DNA from: Siphonodentalium dalli
Taxonomy: Eukaryota > Mollusca > Scaphopoda > Gadilida > Siphonodentaliidae
DNA length: 64,000 bases
Assembly (NCBI GenBank): GCA_032622095.1
Contig: CP136066.1
Location: 184,610,716-184,674,715, forward strand
Direction of reading: 5' to 3'
Position 1 is the first letter of the stretch, and each line of letters begins with the position of its first letter. The translations under genes and the position numbers were made by a program. Of this stretch, positions 35,151 to 46,959 are shown in pieces. The notes beneath the pieces were generated by a model that searched no databases, was not told the DNA's origin, and saw only the letters and a program-made list of their open reading frames with translations.

Positions 35151-36200
35151 GTAAGTTAGATGTTACCCCTTCAATCCACATGAAGTCTGGTGATAATAGG
35201 ATGAGATATTTGGTCTTTTGGGTGTGCCAAAGGATTTAGTCATAAAAAAGAGAAAATCAAACATTACAGATGGCGCCCATGTTTTTCAACGAGGTCTAGA
35301 GGTCACCACAAAGATCCATATGAAGTTTGGTGAGCATCAGGTGAGGAATGTGGTCCATGTGGTGCACCAAAGATTTATTCATGCAACGAGTAAAGTCCAA
35401 AGTGGCTTCCGGCACCCATCCAGAGGTGATTCTAAAGCCTGTAAATTTTCAAATCAATTATCCAATAAATACGGGCCCCAGGGTGTGCCGATGGATTCAA
35501 ATGTGATATACAAGATGGCTACTGGCGGCCATATTTTTTAACAAATTTTAAATAGGTGGCTCCCCTCTAGAGGTCACCCCGCAGATTCGCATGAAGGTTG
35601 GTGATGATCGGATGAGAGATGTGGCATGTAGGTTGTGTCGACGGATTTAGTCATAAAAATAGTAAATTCCAAGTTGGCTGCCGGCGGCCATGTTTTTCAT
35701 CGAAAGTCGTTCAAATTCGATACCTCCAATCTGCATGTGATCATAATCCTGCCTGTATAATTTAATGAAATTGTTAATGACACTTTGGGAAGGAGTTAAT
35801 TTTGTGCTGAGTAATGAACAGAGTGATAAAGGAAAGTAAACTTGAGGTCACCCATAAAATCCACATGACGCTTAGTGATAATCGGAAGAGAGATTTGGTC
35901 TGCAGGGTGCGCCAAGGATTTAGTCATACAAATAGTAAATTACAAGATGGACGCTGGCGGCCATGTTTTTTGACAGATCTAGAGGCTCATATCTAGAGGT
36001 CACACCGAAGATACATATGGAGTTTGACGGTCACCAGATGAGGGATGTTGTCTTAGGGTCTGCCAAAGGATTTAGTAATGCAAAGAGTAAAATCCAAAAT
36101 CCAAGCCATGTTTCTCATCGAAAAAGTTTCAAATTTGATAACTCCCATCTACAGGTGATTCTAAACGTTTTCAAATCAATCAATCACTCCCTGAAAAAAT
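35150..36200 (-). repeat. Diverged tandem units, reverse orientation of the 155-bp family
   Basis: Repeated AAAGGATTTAGTCAT(A/G), AAGATGGCNGCNGGCGGCCA, TGTTTTTCATCGA and GGTCACNCCAAAGATNCATA. On the other strand these echo the 12380-13290 units (AAATCCTTTGGC..., GGCCACCGGCAGCCATCTTG). Confidence 0.65.
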
Positions 36201-36475
36201 ACCAAGAGCTATGATTCGAATTGACGTCATGATCATTCAAATGAAACAGTCGGTTGCTTCAATACTGCAATGAATGCTTAATACGATAACGTGTTTCGCG
36301 ATCGTCGGTGAGTGGGCGACTGGTTCTCTATTGTTAACACCTGTATTGGGGTCGATTTTTCAAGACGATAGCAATGGTATGTCAGACAAACCCCCTTCCG
36401 TGCTAGCTCTTTCTCTCCGTAGTGTTATTGACGCACTGATCATAACGATGCTCGTACCTCTTGTCGTCTGATGAA

Positions 36476-36772
36476 ATGAACAGAATGAAAATTAAGCGTT
36501 CGACGAAGAATCGTCTGAGCGTGAGGAACATTCTGAAATTCGCGGTGGCGATGAAGAGGGCACTCTTAAATGATTTAGTGAATATTTTTGGGATTTTCTT
36601 ACTGACTTTCTTCACTGCTAGTCTATTTGGGGTAGCAACTGCCAACAATTTACCCACAATCATACACGGTGATACCATCACGGAATTTGTTGAAGAGATT
36701 ACCACCACCAAGTTTCCAACATTTTACGATGCAAAAACCTTGGCAACAAAAACTCCGCCTGTGATCTCGTGA
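36476..36772 (+). CDS. Possible small membrane protein or exon, unidentified
   Basis: A 98-codon frame from ATG 36476 to TGA. It has a basic N-terminus (MKIKRSTKNRLSVRN), one strongly hydrophobic segment of about 20 residues (IFGIFLLTFFTASLFGVAT) and a Thr-rich tail (EITTTKFPTF). The basic-then-hydrophobic layout is that of a single-pass membrane protein, but I recognise no family and no splice sites or promoter settle it. A chance frame is quite possible. Confidence 0.2.
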   Translation: MNRMKIKRSTKNRLSVRNILKFAVAMKRALLNDLVNIFGIFLLTFFTASLFGVATANNLPTIIHGDTITEFVEEITTTKFPTFYDAKTLATKTPPVIS

Positions 36773-37199
36773 GATTTAACATTGACACACGCGCGTGCAC
36801 GTTGTTGGGAAATGCAAGCTGTGGTGAGAATGTTAGTGGTTCCAGCAAAAAGGATAAATTCATCATGGTGAGTTGTATTTTGCATGTTTATAATATGTGA
36901 TGGATGTGGAAACGTCCACCACTCTTCAAACTTAATTACCTTTGCCCGCGAGTGCACTGCTAGACAGTATTTTCTTGTTTGGAGAACAACTACTTAAAAG
37001 AAGACTTCGATAATTTTCCATGCTATTCTTTTGAGCTGTAATAAAATGACAGAGATATATTATCTTAAATAAATCGTAATTTCATTTTTTAGATTATCTT
37101 TTTCAAAAACAATTTTAACTATAGAGGGTTAAAATTCTAGCCTGCAGAATTTTGATACTTCCATATAAATTCCCCATCCCCGATCACCATCCATAATAT

Positions 37200-37490
37200 A
37201 ATTATTTACCCACCCCAATCCTTACACATAAACCACTCCATAACCCTAATATTTCAATAAGGCCAACCTTAATGGTAGCCAATCCATAATCATAACCATT
37301 TCCACAGCCCTATCCACAGCACTTTACTCTAACCCAATAAGATACCCTGACCAAATGCATTGCCCTCCTGCAAACCATATCCATAGCCATAACTTGGACC
37401 GTTACCATAATCCTTTCGATGAGCCTAGTGATACATACAAGCGTACCCAAAACCAAATCCTTTGCTTTTATACCACGACAGTCAAACTTC
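37200..37490 (-). pseudogene. Gly/Tyr-rich coding remnant
   Basis: The minus strand reads, with stops in between, GFGFGYA (about 37455), DYGNGPSYGYGYGLQEGNAF (about 37340-37410), GNGYDYGLA (about 37280) and GYGVVYV (about 37235). The density of Gly and Tyr codons over 250 bp is unlike the surroundings. GY-rich secreted proteins include mollusc shell-matrix proteins, but short GY repeats are not diagnostic. Confidence 0.3.
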
Positions 37491-37699
37491 CAGGATGTAG
37501 CTATGATAAACCGAGGTACATGCTCACGCATTTCACTCGCTCCTTCATTAGCCTGTTTGAATTTTGTGGGAAAATTGGCGAACTTCGCCTTTTTGCCATA
37601 TATCGATGGTAGACTGTTCCTCTGCATGTGGTACGTACTACCATATGCAGCGTCGCCGCAAGTAAACCTATTGCTCTAAAACTTAAGAAATAGCACTAG

Positions 37700-39200
37700 A
37701 GTTGGGCGTTGATACCCCCTATAACATCCACTTGTCACCAAGATTGTATCTCCATGTTCGATTTTTTGGAGTATTTTTCTACTTTTGGTTTTGATGGAAT
37801 TTACCAATTTTAACCCGTCTTGAATCTTACTCCTTCATTAACCCGTTTGGATTTTTCAGGAAAATTAATTTAGTGATACAGCACTTATCTATACTTATTT
37901 AAATTATTAAGCCTCGCCTCGATACTATCTATCATATCCACTACTCAAATTTTTTTTATCTTTTTTCGCCCTTTTATTTTCGTTGGAATTTGCAAAAAGT
38001 TTGAACCCACCCGAAGTTCGCTTGCTGTTGGGCATGTTGCTTTTATAGTAAAGATGTCAAATTGTAGGAGCGTACCTACATGATACCGGCCTACCTGTTT
38101 CAGCATTAGCCTTGCTCATCAATTAGCCTGTTGGGTTTGGCGCCAAACATAGTTCATTTTCTTGTCCCTGTCGTAGATCGGTAGCGGTTGGGACAAAAAA
38201 CTTATAAATGGTACACTCCGGTCCGAATCACTCTTCCCATTTCGGAGCACGCAATAACAATATTATATTACTGGAATTTTTTTGCTCAATCTGACGTATA
38301 CATCCGCCACCAGTCAGCCTGGTCTCACCATCCTCTGTCTGGACTCACCAAGTCGACATGGCATCCCCACCCGACATGGTTTCGTCGGCTCCCCGTGTAT
38401 GGTGTGTAACCCTCTCCCATCCTCCTTCATTAGCCAAATTATTTGATGGTCTGTAACTTGGACATATCTCAACCGATTTACAAAATTCTTTCAGGAGGAT
38501 CAGAAGTACGTCCTAGAGATGCATGGCAGTAAAACTAGTTGAAATCATCGCAAACAAAAAAGCTCGAAAAAATAAGTCGCAAGGCGCGCTCGCCGTCATG
38601 GGCCGGTGTTCGAATACCACCCAATCCCAAATATAATTTGTACTGTCTCAAAAACCAAATTTGCTTCTAAAAATAGGCACCATTCGAACTTCCCCATGAC
38701 ACGACCCCATGTAGCGCCAGAATCAGCCGATTGTTTCTTTGTCATGTTCAGCGTCGGTGTGTCAAAAAATTCACCTGATCCGATATACCTGTAGGACAAA
38801 TAAGACAAAATTTCTTTGCATGTTCAAAGAGCAATGCTCGGCATGTTTCGGAGGCATGAAATATAACATTGCTACTGTGCTATATCTCCAAAAAATTGAG
38901 TCCGTCCCTGTTTCAAACTTTTTTCGTATCAAGTTGTAACTGCATAGTAGCTCTCTAATATGCATACATTGCATGTTATAGGCGGACACACGATATGAAA
39001 TAAATCAAGTTTTGCTAACAATGTGCGGCAATTCTGTAAAGAAAGCTCGGATCACGATGCAAACGGATATTCGTTAATGATATGTAACTGGGCTTGCGAA
39101 CATACTTTATTACTGGACGCAAGCCGTATTACTGGACGCAAGCCACCGGAATACATTTTACTGAATTAACATGCCGGATAACTCTGCCGGAATGCATTGC
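37700..39200. other. Stretch without recognised features
   Basis: No supported gene. Loosely repeated TACTCCTTCATTA/CTCCTTCATTAGCC motifs at about 37540, 37830, 38110 and 38420 hint at diverged tandem units. Confidence 0.4.
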
Positions 39201-39204
39201 ACTC

Positions 39205-39860
39205 AGTCGTCCGCAGCAGTTCAATGCGCGCGATGTTTATATTCACACCGCAAGCGACCGAATCGCTGACCACGAGGCGATCACAGCAGTGGTTTTATGC
39301 TTCGTGGATTTCTCATTTTGTGGCAAACCAGCGGGATTATTGAGTCGCTGTCAAATAAGATATGTATACCTGGTATTCCTCCTATTTGAAGGCTACACAT
39401 TCATTCATCGTCGCGATAACAAAGGTGGTGGAGGACTGTAGCGACATGCTGATAACTGACGTGCAACGATATATGTAAATGAGAAGAGAAAATTCCCGAC
39501 AAGAGATCGAGCCCGATAAAAAAAAACTCACAAACTGGAATTATGGAATGAAATTCAATTAAACGCAATTGCTATGAAAATTTAGGAAACCATTCCACTT
39601 GGCATACTATATTTGACAATTAAATGAGTTTGAAAAACTCTTACATGTACATGTTTAGCAATTTCAGATTAAAATGCCCACATACATTGTATTTGTGACG
39701 TGCCTGTAAATGATGCACTCAAACGATTATCTACCCTAAGCATCGCGAGCGACGAAGCGATCCAGTGGCTTTCGGTGTGAATGTAAAAATCGCGCGCTTT
39801 GAACCGCTACGGATGACAGAAAATGGCCGTAGATATCGCGCGCTCGCGCCCGGTGTGGAT
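39205..39860. mobile_element. MITE with long inverted ends
   Basis: GTCCGCAGCAGTTCAATGCG...GCGATG...ATTCACACCGCAAGCGAC (39205-39285) is matched inverted by GCTTTCGGTGTGAATG... GCGCGCTTTGAACCGCTACG (39765-39820). The ends are GC-rich in an AT-rich context. The 115-codon frame overlapping the left arm is an effect of the repeat. Confidence 0.6.
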
Positions 39861-40319
39861 TAATCCTTAATCATAATATATGGAGTAATTATCGCATATA
39901 ATTTAATAACCGATAATACTGTTGAATTTCGATGGCATGAACTTGTAATCACGCACAATTTTAATTTTTACCATTTTCTGGGCGCATAAAAAACGGTTGA
40001 TTGATTGGAGTTTAACGTCCGTTTAGCAACAAAGCCATATCACGACGAGAAGAAACAGATTATCAAACTCGAGTGAAGCAACTGTGAATATAAATGACAG
40101 TGAATTAGACTAAAATGAAACAAAATATATACAAAGAAAAACACCCAAAATCAGAGCGTGAGTGCTCGATTGGGGCCAAAACCATTAAGAAACTGGCCAC
40201 TGTGCAACACATATAAAACAGAACACAAAGCAATACTGTTTTGAAAACAGCAGACAGAAAACCTACATGAAAAGATGTCATCAAATATAAATAATGTATT
40301 AATACTCTTTTAGCTCAAA

Positions 40320-41345
40320 CTATTCCCAGTAGCGGACACACAACATTGCGGGATAATTGAGAATATAGTTATGATATATGTTGAATCTGGCATGAGTTTT
40401 AATTAATTCATCAAGTTGATGATCGGGTGGCTGTATCATCGGTTGATGATCCCTTGCCCAACAGCCAGTCTGATTCCACAATTTAATGGTGTCCCCATTC
40501 AAAGATGACTCCTTCTCTTGAAGCATCGCATCAAACTTCAAAAATTCAATGTTCAACCTCTGCTTCTGAGAGTCAACAACTTGACAGACCTTGGAGATTT
40601 TTGTTTTGGAACAACTGGGTCAACATCCTTTGTTGGTTTGGAGTAAACGTAAAACCTGTAGTAGCTGTATCCACTGCCTGTGAGACAGGTTCAGGAACAG
40701 GAGAAATATCATTCTCATGAACTTGTGTTGCTAATGATATACTGACGGGTTTGGTTTGCCTCTCTGTCTGAGTGCTGGCACTAACACACCTTTTCTTAGA
40801 AACGGCAGCCGAGTATGTGACTTGAGAAATTGACGGTCTGGCACCAACTAATTTCTTAGCATCCATATACGATAAATGTTTCTTAGCCTTACATCTTTGT
40901 ATCTTGAATTCATAGTCCCAGATGGGACATGAACGATCCATTGCAGAATGTGAACATTGAATTTTTTTTAGGATTTGTACAATCTTTATAATCATGACCA
41001 GAAACAGAGCAGCGTGCAAAAATGGTTTCTTTACTTTTACAATGGTCCTGGCCATGGCAATAGCCCTGGCATCTAAAACATCGTAATGGATTCGGAACAT
41101 AGGTATGTAAATCTACTTTCATGTACCCAACCTTCAATGTCGGTTGATGTTCGCACGGATTGAAGGTCAGGAGATAACTATTAAGAGGAACTCGAATACT
41201 ATCAACAGTTTTTGTAAATCAACTGACTTGTAACTCCCAGTGGTGCCAATTCCGCCAATATATCTGATTCCGAAAAATCAGCTATATCGCGGGTCCTCAA
41301 CACAGGTCTGCTACTATTTAATGTCTTGTGAGGTGTAACCAGTAC
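40320..41345 (-). pseudogene. Jockey/I-type LINE gag-like ORF1 with CCHC knuckles, broken
   Basis: Minus-strand pieces in order: HKTLNSSRPVLRTRDIADF, SESDILAELAPLGVTSQ (41340-41225), NPCEHQPTLKVGYMKVDLHTY, VPNPLRCFRCQGYCHGQDHC (first knuckle, about 41090), a degraded second knuckle (FARCSVSGHDYKDC) and third (CNGS..), then DRSCPIWDYEFKIQ, YMDAKKLVGARPSISQVTYS and a Gln-rich end. This is the standard layout of the RNA-binding ORF1 of Jockey/I-group LINEs. Frame shifts at about 41215 and 40965 and damaged knuckle cysteines make it a pseudogene. Confidence 0.8.
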
Positions 41346-42058
41346 TGTGTTTGTGCAATAGTTGTTAACTCTAGCAGAGCATCAGTTTTTTGTTTGAGTT
41401 GCCATACACAAAGCAAAATATCGTTAACTAGCCCAGCAGCCGCCGTGGACTACCCTTCAAATTCTGGTCGGGCCGAAGACTGGTACATAGCTGAAGCGAT
41501 GACCCGTTTAGCTACTGCGTGTAGCAGCCTCCCGGTACCTCCCCACAGTAAGACAGGCGTGAACAATACATGATTCAACACTCAACAATCATCAGGATGA
41601 ACACAACAGAGACAAGAGAGAACAGAAACATCATACATGAAAACACAGGCGACAATACTTCAAACATCAGACGAGCAAGACAACATATAACAAAATTGAA
41701 TCTGAAACACCTTGGAGAGGCGTGACTAGCCGATTGATTGAACCAGGTCAACTCAACCACCCGTGTTGAAGAGATGTAGGACTGAAGAGGACCATGAGCT
41801 AAGACGCATCCGCAGGCCGATGCCTCACGTGATAAAACCGCCCTAGTACCTCCAAGACTCCCACACCACACCTCACGGGATGCACCCCACGGCAAACAGG
41901 GTGCCACATTAGGGATTTTTACCCCTCGCAGTGGGGCGGTAGGCCAATTCTACCCCGGGCCACACGGGGCCATATAAATCGGGGATTCACCGTAGAACTG
42001 ATGAAACGGTATGGGACCGCCGGGTGACAACGGGGCGACACCGTGAGCAGTTCTATTT
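40320..42058 (-). mobile_element. LINE fragment: 5' region plus ORF1, truncated at the 3' side
   Basis: On the minus strand, a GC-rich leader (42058-41580; CCCACTGCGAGGGGTAAAAA, then GGTGTGGTGTGGGAGTCTTG) is followed by a gag-like ORF1. No reverse transcriptase follows. Losing the 3' side instead of the 5' side is the reverse of normal LINE truncation. Confidence 0.6.
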
Positions 42059-43028
42059 CGTCATAAAATCACTTCCGGGAACAATTGAGACTTTGAAGCG
42101 AGCAACCACAGAAGCACTAATTAGCGTTGCAGAAGTTGCGTAGAAAGAAAACCCACGCGGTTATTGCCAAACCACTGTAACTTGAAATATATCAAGTAAA
42201 AACTAATTCATTCATGGTTTTAACGATATGCAAGAGCTACCGCGCAGACATCAATTTGCCCAACATACATTATCGGCCAGAGACTCCAAGATTACTGGGA
42301 GATACCTTTTTGAAAGACGGCAGATATTAATTGTAGACCGCGGCATAGATATGTGGGTTAATAATGTGTACCTCTATATATATGCGTTTTTGAAGATATT
42401 TGAAGATATTATATATTGAATTGAATTAGGGAATCTATTGCTGGTAATTGGTTCTAAGAAAATATATACAGCTTCAAAACACACTCAACGCTAAAGACAA
42501 TCTGTCATTCCGTTGCTCCGAACGCCGCTAACCGGGACATATAATACAATGTTCATGTTGCTCGATGGTCTTTTGTTCTGGGCTCTCGTGAATAAGTCCT
42601 GCCAATCAGGATGTAACTCATTGTGGTGCTTGACATCCAATCCGTGCCGAAACGTTATGTGACGGGAGATTATCAATCAAGTCTGAAAATACATATCGTT
42701 GGCCGTTTCGGCGCCAATATCCGGCCATCAGCAATCTCCTCCCGGGTTAAAACAAATATTGACCATCATGCTGAATGGAGGAAGAAGAAAAAGTGGAATT
42801 AACACCAGTTGTAATCATCAACATGTTTGGAATGTGTATCTGCGAACATTAAAATTAACGATTGTCGCAAGGGATGCTAGACGTTTCGGCACCTGGACGT
42901 TTCGGCACACGGGGTTGCCGTTCGACACCTGGACGTTTCGGCACCTGATTTTTCGTTGGAATTTTCGGTACCTGCTAATTTTCAGACCAACGAAATAATG
43001 AGTGAAGACTAAATTGTTTTTGTATTCT

Positions 43029-43684
43029 TTATTTCAATAAAATGTGATAAAACATGTAACATGGTAACAAAATAAACACTTGGTGGAACGAATGGTAACG
43101 ATGGTGAACATATAAAGAGCACCATCTGGAGTTCAGTGCGTTGTGCCATCCTATAACGTCGTTGTTGGTACGGACGCTACACATATACACACTCCAGAAG
43201 TTGACGTCGAACACTGGGCCGTCTATCCATTGGTCGCTGACGAAACGCATTACTTGTTTCAGCTTTGTTGAATTGTCGTCGACGAGGCCACTGAGGTAGT
43301 CGAAAGTCGGAGTTATATGGTTGACTGGCAGAAACGGCAAGGAAAGCACATTCCACAGAAAGTGATGTATATAGTGTTTTGGTCAATGTGCACGGTATGG
43401 ACCAGAAAATATGCTAGAAATAAAGAGCGTTTATTTGTTTCTGTTTTTGTATTCTTTGGAGAATTATTGTCAATTATAATAGACAGAAGTTGAGACCATG
43501 GTTTGTTGATGACACGGAATGTTGCATCCAGGTACCATACTTTGGACTTGGCGAGAAGTTGAAGTTGGCGCCCCGTGTAGAACACAAGATGTCGTCTGCT
43601 GGTCTCAGTGCAGTGGACGTCGATCTGATAGAATTCGGAGGCTTTGACCTCTAGAAAGGCTTGATTCATCTGCAAAAACAACAA
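43029..43684 (-). pseudogene. MULE transposase remnant (two pieces)
   Basis: Piece 1 (43684 to about 43470) contains KVWYLDATFRVINKPWSQLL, the start of the MULE DDE domain with the first catalytic Asp (codon at 43526-43528). Piece 2 (about 43349-43029, another frame) contains FDYLSGLVDD... and WSVY...VRTNNDVIGWHNALN, the conserved motif near the end of the MULE transposase. About 150 expected residues with the remaining catalytic acids are missing between them, so the protein cannot be active. The join near 43410 (TTTATTTCTAG) might be an intron edge instead of a pure deletion. Confidence 0.8.
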
Positions 43685-43920
43685 ATTCTAATTAGAGTGC
43701 GAATTAATCAGCCAACTGTTGCAAAAACAACAAAGTTTGATTAGAGTGCGAATTAACCGGATTACAGTCATATCCATCTGATTACGAAGGTAATTAACAT
43801 AAGAGTGTTGGTGAATGTTTGAAGGTTTTTTTTTACAGTTATTCTGATTACGAAGGTAATTAACATATGAGTATTGGTGAATGTTTGAAGGTTTTTACAG
43901 TTATTCTGTTTATATTGTTG
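43680..43920 (+). repeat. Two short tandem duplications inside the MULE
   Basis: GCAAAAACAACAAA...TAGAGTGCGAATTAA is present twice (43671-43760). GATTACGAAGGTAATTAACA...GAATGTTTGAAGGTTTTT is present twice (43779-43910). Confidence 0.85.
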
Positions 43921-44822
43921 AAATAAAGTGTAGTAAACATTGTATATACTACATCTCCATGACATGTGGCAGGGTCGTCTGGTCGTTGTGATTGTCGCAT
44001 GCGGTTGATATTTCTAACGACGTGAAAGAAAATGAAATAATATCATATATGAAAAGAAAATGAAATAAGTGCCGAAACGTCTTCGATGAAATTCCGAAAA
44101 GTCCAAGTACCTGGGCCGAAACAACCAAGTGTCGACAAGCTAGGTGCCGAAATGTCAAGAAAACCAGGTGCATAAACGTCCAGGTGCAAATATGACTCGC
44201 TATATGAAGTGTAAGTTCGTCAGTCTGCTAATACCAACAAGCAGGGGCGTTATATGCATCGACATGACGAATGATTCTTGTTCAGGATGTCACCAAATAG
44301 GGTATGTTACCGGTCATCCATATCAGATCATACTCCATGATCTTAGCACCAGTTACGTTGGCTAGGAAACTATAAGTTTAGTACCCTACAGTTAAACTGT
44401 ACACATAATCAACTAATTATAAGTGTGTCATAAACAGGCGACGCATATCGAAGAAAACATAATTTATGACTACATGTATATCAACTGATTGACTTATAGG
44501 CGAATCATGATATGGATGTGTAGTATAATTAAGCCATGACAAAACATTAATATGTTGGAATCGATTACATGGTCGTCCATAATACTATAGCATTTGACGG
44601 TTTGAACACAGCTTTTCTGTTAACAATAGCAATAATATTTGGGATGTTTGTCTGTACACAATCAGCACTTCTTTCGTGATAATATGCGGTGCTATAAAGA
44701 TCAACTTTATATGGAGTTATATTGTCGCATGCATATATTTCAGAATAGGATAGGATCACAAAAGGCCTGTGTCATAATACGTGGTATGTACAGCCAATAG
44801 CATAGTATGACTATGCCTGACC

Positions 44823-44828
44823 GACATC
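44823..44828 (+). repeat. Target-site duplication GACATC, left
   Basis: Identical to 54141-54146 and directly abutting the terminal AGTAGTATG of the element. Confidence 0.85.
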
Positions 44829-44913
44829 AGTAGTATGTGTGGCTCGTTACCTCCACATCTAAAAATAGATTTTTGGGGTCTAAAATTGTTTGTACTAAAA
44901 TATTCCCAAAAAA

Positions 44914-45216
44914 AAATTTCAAAACCCAAAACTTCCAAAATTTCAAAAACTTCCAAAATTTCAAAAACTTTCAAATATTTCAAAAATTTCAAAAACTTCA
45001 AAAATTTCAAAAATTTCAAAAACTTCCAAAATTTCAAAAACTTCCAAAATTTCCAAAATTTCAAAAACTTACAAAATTTCAAAAACTCCAAAAATTTCCA
45101 AAACTTCCAAAATTTCAAAAATTTCAAAAACTTCCAAAATTTTAAAAACTTCCAAAACTTCAAAAATTTCAAAAATTTCAAAAACTTCCAAAATTTCAAA
45201 AACTTCCAAAATTTCA
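44914..45216 (+). repeat. 9-nt tandem array (TTTCAAAAA / CTTCCAAAA), left arm
   Basis: About 33 units of 9 nt. Because 9 is a multiple of 3, frames stay open and read FKNFQN repeats on + and FWKFLK repeats on -. These are not evidence for a protein. Confidence 0.9.
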
Positions 45217-45848
45217 ATATAATGAAGATGACGAGCAACCAATTTTCGACTGGCCTGAGGCATTACGTTATGGAATGAATAACGACAGCGGATCAGAATG
45301 CATACATATAGTACGTCACTTGGACATTTTATCAGTTTATCACGTGATCACTAAATGTGGCAATCGGGTATCCACCGATGCCTGCAATGTATTAATTATA
45401 ATAATTGGACTCATTGATCTCACGTAAATAATACTCTTAGTTGTTCCAATAAAATAGTTATCAAATTCGATCACCAATAGATTTGACTGTGGAATGTAAT
45501 GACCTTTAACTTATTTATCGATCTAAAGGGACACTCATTATGAATGAATGTTAACAATACAAGCGCACGAATGAAGAGCGTTGAACATATACGAAATTAC
45601 TACACTAATGAATTGAACCTTGAAATTTATATTTCACATCTTACCAACAACAGCTACAGACATAATCATAGTGTTATACTGTCTTGCATGTACACACGCT
45701 ATGACATCATTAAAGGCGGACAATCCACTCACAGTGTGACAACATATACAGACATAGGCATAGTGTTATACAGTCTTCTATGTACCCATGCGATGACACC
45801 ATTAAAGTACATTGGATGTTAGGTCTATGACTCTTGAGTATGCACCAA

Positions 45849-46200
45849 TCAATGAGCAAATGAGCAATAAAAATGAGCAAATGAGCAAGAAAATGAGCAA
45901 ATGAGCAAGAAAATGAGCAAATGAGCAAGAAAATGAGCAAATGAGCAATAAAAATGAGCAAATGAGCATAAAAATGAGCAAATGAGCAAGAAAATGAGCA
46001 AATGAGCAATAAAAATGAGCAAATGAGCAAAACAATGAGCAAATGAGCAAGAAAATGAGCAAATGAGCAATAAAAATGAGCAAATGAGCAAAAAAATGAG
46101 CAAATGAGCAAATGAGCAAGAAAATGAGCAAAATGAGCAAGAAAATGAGCAAATGAGCGATACAAATGAGCAATACAAATGAGCAAATGAGCAAGTGATC
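45849..46200 (+). repeat. GAGCAAAT tandem array, left arm
   Basis: Alternating GAGCAAAT and GAGCAAGAAAAT / GAGCAATAAAAAT units (20-21 nt higher period). On the minus strand none of the three frames has a stop, giving spurious hydrophobic LICSF/LAHLL frames. Confidence 0.9.
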
Positions 46201-46532
46201 ATGTCGATAATAAAAAGCAGCATTTTATAGATCGAAAAGAAATTTTGTCAGAATATTGTCATCAACTCAATCAAGATCTCAACGAAACACATTATTGACA
46301 TCGATAACTATCATGGTGCATTGGCATTCATGGCCAGACAAATTTAATTCGTGTGTCTACAATACAACCTACCTATCCAAATGTCAATGCAATTATGAGT
46401 GATTTCAATATGAGTACTCTATTATATAGATATATGTAACCTGGTGACATGATGAAATCGATTGTGATACAAAGCTAAAGTACCGCCCCATAGGGCAGAT
46501 ACATAGCTAAAGTACCGCTCATAGAGCAGAAG

Positions 46533-46766
46533 CTAAAATACCGCTCTAACGTTGTCTGAATCTACAGCCCCTTCATTATTATATCCGTGTTTGGTCAGTT
46601 TGACCATTTTATTCATGATCATGTTATGTATGGGTGATGTTTTCATTCGATGCTGGTATTCTATTAATCGTTCGTAACTTTTGAGAAAGAGGAACAACAA
46701 CAATAACAACAACAACAACAACAACCGCCGCCGTAGCGTGACGAGCAAAATGTGATGTTTACACAC
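46533..46766 (-). pseudogene. Decayed C-terminal copy of the zinc-finger gene, left arm
   Basis: FLKSYERLIEYQHRMKTSPI and MNKMVKLTKHGYNNEGA match residues of about 145-195 of the 211-aa protein. The zinc finger and acidic part are missing, and a (TTG)n microsatellite (about 46693-46727) replaces the upstream sequence. An identical frame is present in the other arm. Confidence 0.75.
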
Positions 46767-46959
46767 TTAAGCTCTGGATAAACAATACATATCGCATCTG
46801 CAGCAGTCTACTTCATTGTGAATTAAGTCACTCTGGGTTAGTTGACTACATGCATGCACACACAACACAGCCGAGGGTTATTGTAATTTAATGAAAATGT
46901 CACACCGAGGTACACCATCTTGATTGCTTTAAAAAAATAGTGCAACTTACCTGTTGGTA

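Larger units (their letters stand above)
42876..44195. mobile_element. Mutator-like (MULE) transposon, internally deleted
   Basis: Both ends carry arrays of GCACCTGGACGTTTCGGCAC-like units facing inward (42878-42975 and, inverted, 44065-44195). Between them, on the minus strand, are two pieces of MULE transposase. I could not define the 9-bp duplication expected for MULEs. Confidence 0.75.

Noticed and set aside
36274-36471. 65-codon hydrophobic frame
   Set aside because: Overlaps another frame, no family signal; not separable from chance.
39094-39441. 115-codon frame
   Set aside because: Overlaps the left arm of a MITE; no domain or splice evidence.
44756-45278. FKNFQN and FWKFLK repeat frames
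   Set aside because: Product of a 9-nt A/T-rich array; both strands are open and copy number differs between arms.
45849-46200. GAGCAAAT array as a CRISPR-like array
   Set aside because: Units are too short, there are no unique spacers, and the genome is animal.
45710-46223. Long hydrophobic Leu/Ile/Cys/Phe frames in three phases (and at 52782-53485)
   Set aside because: They come from a stop-free 20-21 nt tandem repeat. All three phases are open, which is a repeat effect and not selection.
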